25,334 bases of DNA from a virus: the IMG/VR virus record IMGVR_UViG_3300030109_000288, positions 11,498 through 36,831 of that record, one strand, 5' to 3'. The position numbers were made by a program, and so were the translations under genes. The notes beneath the pieces are model-generated. The model ran no database searches. It saw nothing but the letters and a program-made list of their open reading frames with translations, and was not told the DNA's origin. Positions 16,041 through 22,452 of the stretch are shown in pieces (position 1 is the stretch's first letter; every line of letters starts with the position of its first letter).

Positions 16041-16324
16041 TATTTATCTCCATCTATTACTACCTTAGACATCTCTCCCGCTAAAGCACTATACCCACAG
16101 ATATCTACAAAACTATCTTCAGTGTATGAGTTCTGTAGTCTAGCTATTTTAACCATCATCATCATAACAGCTACATCTGTTGGTGTAAATAGAATCTTAT
16201 TGTCTATGTAGTTAGACCAGTAATCAGCAATACGTTTATGATTAAGCCAAGCATCACCGTAGTCCTTCTTACGATCTCCATTGATAAGTTCTTTAGCCTG
16301 TTCCAGTATCTTATCACGTTTCAT
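16040..16324 (-). CDS. DUF6378-like protein
   Basis: The product is 94 aa. The pattern DRKKDYGDAWLNHKRIADYW, then TPTDVAVMMMMVKIARLQNS and DSFVDICGYSALAGEM is typical of a phage family annotated DUF6378 ('R...YG....N...IA..W......T..DVA.MM...K.AR......D...DI.GYA.L'). The helical arrangement with conserved acidic residues recalls all-alpha NTP pyrophosphohydrolases (MazG-like), but that link is speculative here. It starts with an ATGA overlap and is followed by a TAATG junction. Confidence 0.75.
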   Translation of the reverse strand: MKRDKILEQAKELINGDRKKDYGDAWLNHKRIADYWSNYIDNKILFTPTDVAVMMMMVKIARLQNSYTEDSFVDICGYSALAGEMSKVVIDGDK

Positions 16325-16524
16325 TCGTCGTACTCCTTATTATACAACATAACGTCGTCAAAGTCAAGGTCATAAATCTCCCTAAAAACTTCTATACGAT
16401 CCTCAAGAACATCTGAGAACCTCTCTAGAATATCCTGACTAGACAACCCTAGCAACTCGCATAACAGAGGAGGATCAGTTACCTCCGACAGTCTCTCAGT
16501 AAACTCTTTAATTGGTAAAGACAT
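16321..16524 (-). CDS. Hypothetical acidic small protein
   Basis: I chose the ATG at 16524 because GGAGG lies 9 nt upstream; the frame is open further (to 16569) but without a good initiation site. The 67-aa product begins MSLPIKEFTERLSEVTDPPL and contains LLCELLGLSSQDILERFSDV followed by LEDRIEVFREIYDLD, an acidic helical protein. Similar 'LL..LGI.S.D.LERF.D..E.RI' proteins occur in phages, with no function known to me. It overlaps the endonuclease I gene by 17 nt and the next gene by ATGA. Confidence 0.65.
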   Translation of the reverse strand: MSLPIKEFTERLSEVTDPPLLCELLGLSSQDILERFSDVLEDRIEVFREIYDLDFDDVMLYNKEYDE

Positions 16525-16873
16525 CAGTAATATCCTCCAACGTATACCACTTGAACTTTTCCTTCTCACACCACTCAGCCATCGTCATCTTGCTACCCTT
16601 TCTAAGTTTCTTACTTGGGTTATACAGGAGGAAGACTAGCTGCTTCTTCTTAGGAAGACTGTCTCTGATGGCTTTGTACTTCTGAGTGTCCCCTACTCTA
16701 AAGAAACCTTTAGCTTCCACCAGAATATCAATCCTGTTCTTACTTCTTCCTACAAAATCAGGTATGTAATTTCGGTGAACAACGTAGGGGACTTTCTCAG
16801 GCTCGTACTTACAGTAGTCTTTTAGAAGAAGCCCTGCCGTCTCCTCAAATTTATTACGATACTTCGGAGGCAC
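16508..16873 (-). CDS. Endonuclease I, Holliday junction resolvase (T7 gp3-like)
   Basis: The 121-aa product matches T7 endonuclease I along its length: KFEETAG at residues 8-14, VPYVVHRNYIPDF at 28-40, DILVEAKGFFRVGDTQKYKA from 49, LVFLLYNPSKKLRKGSKMT and EWCEKEKFKW. The PD-(D/E)XK catalytic residues are Asp39, Glu53 and Lys55, with Glu10 or Glu11 as the N-terminal acid. T7 endonuclease I cuts four-way junctions and branched DNA, and in T7 also degrades host DNA. Translation starts at GTG (16873) with only a weak A-rich upstream site, overlapping the DUF1737-like gene by 20 nt. It is shorter than T7 gp3 (149 aa), mainly at the C-terminus. Confidence 0.9.
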   Translation of the reverse strand: MPPKYRNKFEETAGLLLKDYCKYEPEKVPYVVHRNYIPDFVGRSKNRIDILVEAKGFFRVGDTQKYKAIRDSLPKKKQLVFLLYNPSKKLRKGSKMTMAEWCEKEKFKWYTLEDITDVFTN

Positions 16874-17042
16874 TTTTCTTAGACTTATTAGTTTTAACTT
16901 CGCGGGTTAAAGCTTGGGTCATACCACCTGTCTGAGCTACAAAGGGACTACCCTGTAGTGTCCAACCTTCGTTGAGCAGTTCAGAAATTTGCTCCTCGAA
17001 GCGGTCATGTCGTGGTGTGTTTACTACTTTAAATTCAATCAT
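16854..17042 (-). CDS. DUF1737-like small protein
   Basis: The product is 62 aa: MIEFKVVNTPRHDRFEEQIS, then ELLNEGWTLQGSPFVAQTGG and MTQALTREV. The pattern 'KVV.......FE..V..LL.EGW.LQG.......Y.QAL.R' is typical of DUF1737-type small proteins. The C-terminal tail is Lys/Ser-rich. Function is unknown. It overlaps the exonuclease gene by 8 nt and endonuclease I by 20 nt, so all three are probably co-translated. Confidence 0.7.
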   Translation of the reverse strand: MIEFKVVNTPRHDRFEEQISELLNEGWTLQGSPFVAQTGGMTQALTREVKTNKSKKSASEVS

Positions 17043-17943
17043 AGTTGTTCTCCTGTTGGTCTAAGTTGATCTCAGGGTAGGGATTACCTTTTCGATTTTT
17101 TGGTACGTTTACGACGGTAGTTAAGAACTTGGGACCAGAGCCAGTATGAAAGGCGCGGACTTCTGGATAACAAATTCTCTTGTATTGGCAGTAAGAGCAG
17201 GTAGTACAGAGTTTTAAGTTTCCTGATTTCCCATCCTCCTGTGGAGAGTAACATCTTGAAGGTCGGTCTTCCTGCTTTACGGACTTTTTTACGTGTTCTA
17301 TCCTTTCCTCTATGTTATCTGAAAAATATTCGTGCATTGGATCAGCTTTATTATCAAGGTCATACTCAAGAACAGCAAGCTTCCCGCTATCACGATCCAT
17401 TGCCAGCCATGCCCACTTACGTTGACCCTCTGCGTGAGCGTATGCTTTGATCTGGTCAACATAACCGAAGTCATCCTTGGATGCTAGTGTTCGATCCTTG
17501 AACTTCATCAGTCCATACTTGGTGGTGGACTTAACGTCAGTTACAATGCCATTGATCTTACAGTCCATATGACCTACCACACCCCCGACAGAGACAGCCT
17601 TTTGCTCATCGGTCACCTCATGTCCAGCCAGACGGGTGAACAGAAGCAGCATCTCTTCAATCATGTGTCCATACATGAACTTGATAAGGGTGTAAGGCTT
17701 GATACGCTCACCACGGTAGCCGTTGTAGGAGAACCATTGAACTAGGTCGTTCTTTCCTACAGATGAGAGGCGAAGCTTACGACCGTCTCTGCCTTTGGTA
17801 GACGGTAGAAACTCCTTACGCATGATGTCCTTCATAGCCTCTCCGAAACGATCAATCTCAGATTCAACATCGACACTCTTATCCGAGTTACGATCCTTCA
17901 TTAAGGCGTAGATATCTTCTACAAGTGTGTCGATAGTCTTCAT
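17035..17943 (-). CDS. PD-(D/E)XK exonuclease, Cas4/RecB-like with cysteine cluster
   Basis: The 302-aa product has a RecB-type nuclease core: GHMIEEM (Glu96), VVGHMDCKINGIVTDVKST with Asp127, Asp136 and Lys138, and the QIKAYAH motif (Gln164, Tyr168). A C-terminal cysteine group follows (C246-x2-C249-x2-C252-x5-C258, with Cys231 just before) that resembles the iron-sulphur cluster region of Cas4/AddB nucleases. In T7-like phages an exonuclease removes RNA primers, degrades host DNA and supports recombination; this protein probably fills that role. It starts at an ATG after AGGAGATTGAA, 17 nt downstream of a conserved palindrome, and follows DNA polymerase. Confidence 0.82.
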   Translation of the reverse strand: MKTIDTLVEDIYALMKDRNSDKSVDVESEIDRFGEAMKDIMRKEFLPSTKGRDGRKLRLSSVGKNDLVQWFSYNGYRGERIKPYTLIKFMYGHMIEEMLLLFTRLAGHEVTDEQKAVSVGGVVGHMDCKINGIVTDVKSTTKYGLMKFKDRTLASKDDFGYVDQIKAYAHAEGQRKWAWLAMDRDSGKLAVLEYDLDNKADPMHEYFSDNIEERIEHVKKSVKQEDRPSRCYSPQEDGKSGNLKLCTTCSYCQYKRICYPEVRAFHTGSGPKFLTTVVNVPKNRKGNPYPEINLDQQENNYD

Positions 17944-17960
17944 TTCAATCTCCTATTTTA

Positions 17961-17972
17961 TGGGACATCCCA
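17961..17972 (-). promoter_or_regulatory. Start-associated palindrome upstream of the exonuclease
   Basis: Minus-strand reading gives AATC-TGGGATGTCCCA-TAAAATAGGAG, with the exonuclease ATG 17 nt after the palindrome. It occupies almost all of the 31-nt gap between the polymerase stop and the exonuclease start. It matches the copies at 21443-21455, 22441-22452 and 24400-24411 in palindrome, A-rich flank and spacing to ATG. It may be a protein-binding site on DNA, or an mRNA hairpin just before the ribosome binding site. Confidence 0.7.
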
Positions 17973-17974
17973 GA

Positions 17975-19705
17975 TTAGTGGGTAGCTGCCCAATTGTCTC
18001 CGACTTTGTATTCACCGTCCAATGGGCATCTCAGTTCTAAACCATCTCCAGCCGCCTTGATACACTCTACTGCCAACCATCCAAACTTTTCTGCTTGAGT
18101 ATCCCTAACCTCTACCTGAAACTCATCATGGATATTACCAACAAAGTTGTACTCTATACCATGTATATTAGCATACTCACTTAGTATTGTCAACGCTTTC
18201 TTCATAACAACCGCACCGGCTGACTGTAAAAGTGTATTCAAAGCTGCGTGTTCACTTCGGATTATCAGGCGTCTGCCGTCTAACCCCCTGAGGTGTCCTC
18301 TTTTGGTTGCCCGTATGACTCGTTCCCGTAGAGTTCGAAGAGATGGTGTGTTAGTGAGAAACTTTTCTTTAAGTTTTGCTCCGTCTCTACGAGAACCGCC
18401 GATAATGCTTCCGATCTTGGCATCTCCCGCGCCGTAGAGGAAAGCATAGATAAAAGTTTTAGCGTTGTCTCTTGTTGAAAGACCAGCAGCTTTCTGGTTT
18501 GCTGTATGTACGTCTCCGTTCGTGACTTCATGTGTATACTCCTCATCGTCCATGTAGTGTGCTAACATTCTTAGCTCCAGACCAGCGGCATCTACACCTA
18601 CCAATTTGAAACCTTTCGGTACTGTCCAACACCTGCGGCAATCAGTACCATACGGAGAGTAAGAGGCAGGAACCTGTGCCATGTTAGGGTTACTGTGCGT
18701 CATCCGTCCCGTGACTGCACCAATCGTATTGACCCTACCGTGCACTCTGCCGTCTTCCTCTACCGCTTCTATCCAAGACTGAACTTGTGCTGATCTCTTC
18801 TGTAGCAGTAGATACTCAGCGATTAGTTTGGCTTCGGGTATGTCCACCTCAGATAGAATACTCTCGTCAACAATGGCGTGTCCCTTTTCCGTAAAAGAGG
18901 AGGGCTTCCAACCGTAGAACTTCAAGTGCCTACCAATCTGTTGACGTGAACCTAGATTAAACTGAGGCCAATCTACCCGCGAAAATGGACCGTCAACGGT
19001 ATTGAAATCATCCCCAAGAAAGCGAAGCCCAACAGAACTGAGGGTGCCGTCTTTCTTAATTTTTGGATTGACTTCCTTAACAAATATCGGTAGCGGCGTG
19101 AACCTTTTATGTACTTCATCTTCAACCTCCATACTTCTCTGTTTCAAACGTGCTTGGATATCGAAAGCTTTCTCAAGGTCAAGCACCCACCCCTTGCGTT
19201 CCTGTTGAGATACTATCTCCTGAACCTTATGCTCCAGTTCAATAGACTCGCCGGGAAACTGAGTAAGCCTTTCGCAGAGGGTGGTGTATAGCTTAGTAGT
19301 TACCTCTACGTCACGCTCACAGTATTTAATCATCTCATCGGATAGCTTAGTCCAATCATCGTGGTCGCCCTTCTCAAAATGTAGGCGCTCACCCCATGCT
19401 CTCAAAGAATGTCCACCGTCTAGCTGTGGGTTGAACAAACGCGAGAGAACCAGAGTGTCTATAATCTTAACATTGTCAAAAGAAATTCCGAGGTGTTCTT
19501 CTAAAACGGGCCTATCAAAATTAATGATATTATGACCGATAACAATGTCAGCATCATTGATCTCCTTCTGTATTAAAGCAGTTTCTACATAGGGTTTCAA
19601 AAAATTCTTCTTGCTCTGTGTATTCAACTGCATCGTACCTACCATCCAGACCTTGCTTACGGGCAAAGCGGTAGTTTCGATATCTAGTATAAGCTTCTTT
19701 GTCAT
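17975..19705 (-). CDS. DNA polymerase, family A (T7 gp5-like)
   Basis: The 576-aa replicative polymerase has a 3'-5' exonuclease domain (Asp8 and Glu10 in LILDIETT; GHNIINFD with Asp64; YCERD with Asp132). The polymerase domain carries motif A GVDAAGLELRMLAHYM (Asp372), motif B RDNAKTFIYAFLYGAG (Arg412, Lys416, Tyr420, Tyr424) and motif C NIHDEFQV (Asp527, Glu528). It ends KVGDNWAATH, like T7. Tyr420 is the position equivalent to E. coli Phe762 and T7 Tyr526. The protein is ~130 residues shorter than T7 gp5: the thioredoxin-binding insertion is replaced by a ~35-residue stretch (about 214-248) and a smaller insertion near residue 470 is missing. The start is fixed by the exonuclease motif and by GGTGAG upstream. 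Confidence 0.96.
   Translation of the reverse strand: MTKKLILDIETTALPVSKVWMVGTMQLNTQSKKNFLKPYVETALIQKEINDADIVIGHNIINFDRPVLEEHLGISFDNVKIIDTLVLSRLFNPQLDGGHSLRAWGERLHFEKGDHDDWTKLSDEMIKYCERDVEVTTKLYTTLCERLTQFPGESIELEHKVQEIVSQQERKGWVLDLEKAFDIQARLKQRSMEVEDEVHKRFTPLPIFVKEVNPKIKKDGTLSSVGLRFLGDDFNTVDGPFSRVDWPQFNLGSRQQIGRHLKFYGWKPSSFTEKGHAIVDESILSEVDIPEAKLIAEYLLLQKRSAQVQSWIEAVEEDGRVHGRVNTIGAVTGRMTHSNPNMAQVPASYSPYGTDCRRCWTVPKGFKLVGVDAAGLELRMLAHYMDDEEYTHEVTNGDVHTANQKAAGLSTRDNAKTFIYAFLYGAGDAKIGSIIGGSRRDGAKLKEKFLTNTPSLRTLRERVIRATKRGHLRGLDGRRLIIRSEHAALNTLLQSAGAVVMKKALTILSEYANIHGIEYNFVGNIHDEFQVEVRDTQAEKFGWLAVECIKAAGDGLELRCPLDGEYKVGDNWAATH
18165..18193 (-). promoter_or_regulatory. Candidate sigma70-type promoter inside the polymerase gene
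   Basis: Minus-strand TTGACA (18193-18188), a 17-nt spacer and TAATAT (18170-18165), with TG one base before the -10. It lies about 190 nt before the end of the polymerase gene and would drive the exonuclease, endonuclease I and reductase genes. The same hexamers with the same spacing precede the SSB gene. It is coding sequence, so chance cannot be excluded. Confidence 0.45.
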
Positions 19706-19982
19706 TGATTAAAGTCTCACCATTTTTCAAAGCTACGTGTTCTAACCTGTGACAGTTACTACATAGTATAGCACACTTTGCTGCCTCTTGAAACACTTCT
19801 TTGTTCAACCTGTGTGATCTCCATTTAGAGGACTTCAAACCGAACTCTTTCTTAGACGGATCACGGTGATGGAACTCCAAGACCTCCTCTGGATACGTTT
19901 GACCGCATACCTCACAGGCGTAATTTGTTCTCATCTTGATATACAAAGAGCGGTTAAGTCTACCAAGTTCAGAACTCCTCAT
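19554..19982 (-). CDS. HNH endonuclease overlapping the polymerase gene
   Basis: I chose the ATG at 19982 (142 aa) because GAGG lies 6 nt upstream; the frame extends further (to 20042) inside the helicase gene. An HNH fold with a zinc-binding pair is readable: NYACEVCGQ (C23, C26), EFHHRDPSKKEFG (H38, H39) and CAILCSNCHRLEH (C74, C77, H78). Free-standing HNH endonucleases beside replication genes in phages are often homing nucleases. The gene overlaps the helicase 3' end by 14 nt and the polymerase 5' end by 152 nt in another frame. The overlapping C-terminal ~50 residues lie beyond the HNH core and may be a passive extension. Cleavage site unknown. Confidence 0.8.
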   Translation of the reverse strand: MRSSELGRLNRSLYIKMRTNYACEVCGQTYPEEVLEFHHRDPSKKEFGLKSSKWRSHRLNKEVFQEAAKCAILCSNCHRLEHVALKNGETLINDKEAYTRYRNYRFARKQGLDGRYDAVEYTEQEEFFETLCRNCFNTEGDQ

Positions 19983-21423
19983 CTGCAACCTCATGTACTT
20001 CAGGAGCGGCACCGGCAACCATCCTTCCCGTGTCCTCTTCATAGTACAGCCAGCCAGCGTGTCCTGTCCGTCCTGTGCGACGGCACTTCACAAGCTGCAC
20101 CTTAGTACAGTTACGGGTGTAGTCATCATCAGACATCTTGTCGCGACTCAGAAGCAGCGTGTTAAATGCTATCTGATTGATGGACCCTGACCCCTTCATG
20201 TCATATTCGTTGACATCGTGAGGGTCTTTCACACTAGGCTTGCGGAGATGGGATACGATTATGATTGACGCATTAGTTTCTTTGGAAAGTTTTAGGCACC
20301 TGTCCATAAAGCTATCAATCATTCCATTTTCGTTAGATGAAACCGCTGCTTGTAGTGGGTCAAGAATTATAACCTCACAGTCCATACCTTTAATTAGATA
20401 CCGCATACGAGAGAACAGATCATCAATATCAGAAGACCCCATGTGGTCATCAATGTGTATCCTGTCTGCCTCCTTCACCTCATCGTAGAACACACGGTAC
20501 TGACTGTAGTCTCTATTCTTTTCCTCTATAAGTCCGATGTTCACTCCTCCGATTACGCTAACTACATTTTCCGTAGTCTCACCTCTGTTCGACTCAAGGA
20601 ATACGGCACCGATCTTACGTTTAGTTTCTGTATACATACCGTACAGAAGGTTAGTCACGAACGTGGTCTTACCCACAGATGTTAAGGCACCTACTACAGT
20701 CACCTCCCCTGCCGCCATGCCACCGTTCATCATCTTGTTTAGCGTACCAAACGAGGAAGGGAAGGGGATAATCTCCGCTTTACCACGGTTCACGAACGCA
20801 TCCCAACAACTCTCATCTGATAGGGATACAACTCCAGCGGGTTTATAATCCTCCGCTCCCCACCATGACTTCACGAACTGCTGAACCTTACCACGTTGTA
20901 GCATCTCCCCTGCGTCCTTAAGTGGCAGGGATACCACCTTGGCTTTACCCGGTGAGAAGATCGACATCACCTCTTTCGAGGCTTGCTTTCCTGCCGCGTC
21001 GTTGTCGAAACAGATCACTACCTTTTCAAAAGACTCCAACCACTCTAAGCTTTCTTTAATATCCTTAGCTGCGGCAGCGGCCCCTCTTTTAAGACTAACG
21101 ACAGGATACTTTCCGTCAAACATTTCAGCTACAGCGAGCGCATCTACCTCGCCCTCCGTTACAGTGACGAACTTACCTCCCTTGTTCCATATGTTCTGGC
21201 CGAACAATCCTGTGCCTTGAAAAGTTCCTGTTGTATGGAAATTTTTGCTTGGGCAGTTTCGAACCTTAGTTCCCACCACTTCACCACCGTCCTGTGTGTA
21301 GTAGGGGTAGTGGTGCCTAAGTACCTGTCCACTTTCGTTGTCATACTCCAGAGTGACGCCGTAATCTTCGGCTATCCGCTGAGATATCTTCCTGTCAGTA
21401 ATTGGTCCTGATACACCAATCAT
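19969..21423 (-). CDS. Putative short helicase form from internal start (gp4B-like)
   Basis: The ATG at 21423 is codon 70 of the primase-helicase frame and would give a 484-aa protein lacking the zinc finger but keeping TOPRIM and helicase domains. T7 makes exactly such a form (gp4B) from Met64. Here the internal ATG is preceded by GAGAGGATTAGAA, a good ribosome binding site, and by the palindrome TGGGATCATCCCA whose last base is 19 nt before the ATG. The same element precedes true gene starts elsewhere in this genome. The call is a strong inference, not proof of expression. Confidence 0.6.
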   Translation of the reverse strand: MIGVSGPITDRKISQRIAEDYGVTLEYDNESGQVLRHHYPYYTQDGGEVVGTKVRNCPSKNFHTTGTFQGTGLFGQNIWNKGGKFVTVTEGEVDALAVAEMFDGKYPVVSLKRGAAAAAKDIKESLEWLESFEKVVICFDNDAAGKQASKEVMSIFSPGKAKVVSLPLKDAGEMLQRGKVQQFVKSWWGAEDYKPAGVVSLSDESCWDAFVNRGKAEIIPFPSSFGTLNKMMNGGMAAGEVTVVGALTSVGKTTFVTNLLYGMYTETKRKIGAVFLESNRGETTENVVSVIGGVNIGLIEEKNRDYSQYRVFYDEVKEADRIHIDDHMGSSDIDDLFSRMRYLIKGMDCEVIILDPLQAAVSSNENGMIDSFMDRCLKLSKETNASIIIVSHLRKPSVKDPHDVNEYDMKGSGSINQIAFNTLLLSRDKMSDDDYTRNCTKVQLVKCRRTGRTGHAGWLYYEEDTGRMVAGAAPEVHEVADEEF

Positions 21424-21630
21424 TTCTAATCCTCTCGTTTTATGGGATGATCCCAGATTTTCTGTGGGGAGTGTGGAGGGACCGATTGACCCCCCCGACA
21501 CTACATGACCACACTTGAAGCAGAACCCATGTCCGTCATCGTAGACTGCGAGGTTGTCACCTGAGTTATCCTCGCCGTTTTCTCTACACGCTGGACATGG
21601 AGCTTTGGCAATAAAGGTGGATTTCAACAT
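19969..21630 (-). CDS. DNA primase-helicase (T7 gp4-like)
   Basis: The product is 553 aa. It has an N-terminal zinc finger (C12, C15, C37, C40; FCFKCGH as in T7), a TOPRIM primase centre (TVTEGEVDAL, Glu159; ICFDNDAAGK, Asp209 and Asp211) and a RecA-like helicase domain. In the latter are Walker A GALTSVGKTTF with Lys321, Walker B VIILDPLQ with Asp424, IIIVSHLRKP with His461, and a likely arginine finger Arg496 in LLLSRDK. The C-terminus is acidic and ends DEEF; T7 gp4 likewise ends in an acidic tail with terminal Phe that docks on the polymerase. It starts in a TAATG junction with SSB. An internal ATG at 21423 (Met70) with its own ribosome binding site probably yields a zinc-less short form. 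Confidence 0.95.
   Translation of the reverse strand: MLKSTFIAKAPCPACRENGEDNSGDNLAVYDDGHGFCFKCGHVVSGGSIGPSTLPTENLGSSHKTRGLEMIGVSGPITDRKISQRIAEDYGVTLEYDNESGQVLRHHYPYYTQDGGEVVGTKVRNCPSKNFHTTGTFQGTGLFGQNIWNKGGKFVTVTEGEVDALAVAEMFDGKYPVVSLKRGAAAAAKDIKESLEWLESFEKVVICFDNDAAGKQASKEVMSIFSPGKAKVVSLPLKDAGEMLQRGKVQQFVKSWWGAEDYKPAGVVSLSDESCWDAFVNRGKAEIIPFPSSFGTLNKMMNGGMAAGEVTVVGALTSVGKTTFVTNLLYGMYTETKRKIGAVFLESNRGETTENVVSVIGGVNIGLIEEKNRDYSQYRVFYDEVKEADRIHIDDHMGSSDIDDLFSRMRYLIKGMDCEVIILDPLQAAVSSNENGMIDSFMDRCLKLSKETNASIIIVSHLRKPSVKDPHDVNEYDMKGSGSINQIAFNTLLLSRDKMSDDDYTRNCTKVQLVKCRRTGRTGHAGWLYYEEDTGRMVAGAAPEVHEVADEEF
21443..21455 (-). promoter_or_regulatory. Start-associated palindrome inside the primase-helicase gene
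   Basis: Minus-strand reading is AAATC-TGGGATCATCCCA-TAAAACGAGAGG. The palindrome has a 3-nt centre instead of 2 but the same flanks as the intergenic copies. It encodes residues 59-63 or so of the primase-helicase linker between zinc finger and TOPRIM domains, and sits 19 nt before the internal ATG at 21423. Its conservation inside coding sequence argues that it marks an initiation site. Confidence 0.65.
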
Positions 21631-22004
21631 TAGAAATCCTCGTCGTCAGCCCCGGCCATACCCTCTGCCATCTCAAGAACTTTGATCTTCTTGAAGTAGG
21701 GAGAGACGCCATGTTGTGGATGGGGCTTGCCCGGTTCCCACATTACACGAACCCTAGACCCATAAGGGATATACTTGGCGATCTGTTCGCCCTCCGAGTC
21801 AAGCACAGGGAAACCAGAGAACTTGGTAACAAACTTACGTTGTGCTTGGTTCTTGTACTCGCGGAGTTTAACACCCTCGTCCGACAGCTTGGCCGCTTCG
21901 TCAGGCTCCAACGTGAGGACGATAGAATACTTTCCAGTATCCTGTCCGTTATAACGCTCAGTGTCCTCAAGGTTTGAAAATGCAACTGTTCCTTCGGTAA
22001 TCAT
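21630..22004 (-). CDS. Single-stranded DNA-binding protein (T7 gp2.5-like)
   Basis: The 124-aa product contains VAFSNLEDTERYNGQDTGKY, then SIVLTLEPDEAAKL, GVKLREYKN and YGSRVRVMWEPGK, and it ends GMAGADDEDF. The 'F.NL.....YNG...GKYSI.L' opening and an acidic tail with a terminal Phe are traits of phage ssDNA-binding proteins of the gp2.5 type. In T7 that tail contacts polymerase and helicase. It is about half the length of gp2.5 (232 aa). It is the first gene after a TTGACA-N17-TAATAT promoter candidate and carries AAGGAG upstream of its ATG. It overlaps the primase start by one base (TAATG), which fits a replisome operon of SSB, primase-helicase and polymerase. Confidence 0.85.
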   Translation of the reverse strand: MITEGTVAFSNLEDTERYNGQDTGKYSIVLTLEPDEAAKLSDEGVKLREYKNQAQRKFVTKFSGFPVLDSEGEQIAKYIPYGSRVRVMWEPGKPHPQHGVSPYFKKIKVLEMAEGMAGADDEDF

Positions 22005-22058
22005 ATTCTAAGCTCCTTCTTCTATTGTATCATACATAGCGTTCATACTACACCTACT

Positions 22059-22087
22059 ATATTATCTAAAAAACTATCCATTGTCAA
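22059..22087 (-). promoter_or_regulatory. Candidate sigma70-type promoter for the replisome operon
   Basis: On the minus strand TTGACA (22087-22082), a 17-nt spacer and TAATAT (22064-22059) precede the SSB start by ~54 nt. The -35 overlaps the stop codon of the small gene 22084-22260, and the rest lies in a 79-nt non-coding gap, so the match is not forced by coding sequence. It is the best promoter candidate in the window. Confidence 0.6.
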
Positions 22088-22260
22088 CTACCTTTTTCAA
22101 TGGGAAACTCTTTTATATAGAAACCGTTCCACCTTTCATCTCCTAATTTTGTTATGTAGTCTCGATACTCAAGTGCCATCTGCACTGATGTAAAAACCTT
22201 TTGAATTTTAGAACTATCGTAGCCATCGTAAGCAAAGACAACCCATACTTTATCCATCAT
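22084..22260 (-). CDS. Hypothetical small protein (58 aa)
   Basis: The frame starts MMDKVWVVFAYDGYDSSKIQ and continues KVFTSVQMALEYRDYITKLG, ending FYIKEFPIEKGS. It has the look of a small alpha/beta phage protein ('VYVV...YDG....I..VF.S...A..Y'), a type common in phage early regions and without known function. Either of two tandem ATGs (22260 or 22257) may be used; both overlap the preceding gene's stop (11 or 8 nt), so translation is coupled. Its stop overlaps the -35 of the replisome promoter. Confidence 0.65.
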   Translation of the reverse strand: MMDKVWVVFAYDGYDSSKIQKVFTSVQMALEYRDYITKLGDERWNGFYIKEFPIEKGS

Positions 22261-22420
22261 CGTTACCCCTCATGTAATCCTTAAGCTCCCTGTCTACATC
22301 TTTAGCAGCCAACTTACTCTTCTGGCTACGAAACACCTTCCGCTTGTTGAACTTGTGCAACTCACGGGCCACAGGGTTCCTCTTTCTAGGTTCCTTGCGA
22401 CGAATATCTTTGATAGACAT
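22250..22420 (-). CDS. Hypothetical very basic small protein (56 aa)
   Basis: The product begins MSIKDIRRKEPRKRNPVARE and continues LHKFNKRKVFRSQKSKLAAK, ending acidic (DVDRELKDYMRGNDDG). It is very rich in Lys and Arg, which suggests nucleic-acid binding. The segment 'KR.P....L.KFNK..VF...K..' is familiar from small basic proteins of T7-like early regions, without a known function. A GAAAGGATTGGTT site lies before the ATG, and the conserved palindrome lies 20 nt upstream. It is the first gene after the AT-rich intergenic region at 22421-22524. Confidence 0.7.
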   Translation of the reverse strand: MSIKDIRRKEPRKRNPVARELHKFNKRKVFRSQKSKLAAKDVDRELKDYMRGNDDG

Positions 22421-22440
22421 AACCAATCCTTTCTATTTTA

Positions 22441-22452
22441 TGGGACATCCCA
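22441..22452 (-). promoter_or_regulatory. Start-associated palindrome upstream of the small basic gene
   Basis: Minus-strand reading is AAATC-TGGGATGTCCCA-TAAAATAGAAAGG, followed 20 nt after the palindrome by the ATG at 22420. It is nearly identical, including flanks, to the exonuclease copy (17961-17972). It would lie in the 5' leader of transcripts from the promoter candidate at 22522-22550. Confidence 0.7.

Noticed and set aside
19983-20042. Upstream start for the HNH gene
   Set aside because: The extension lies wholly inside the helicase 3' end; ATG at 19982 has GAGG at the right distance.
17961-22452. The TGGGA-TCCCA palindromes as intrinsic terminators
   Set aside because: In gene sense they are followed by TAAAA and a ribosome binding site, not a T-run, and the stem is only 4-5 bp.
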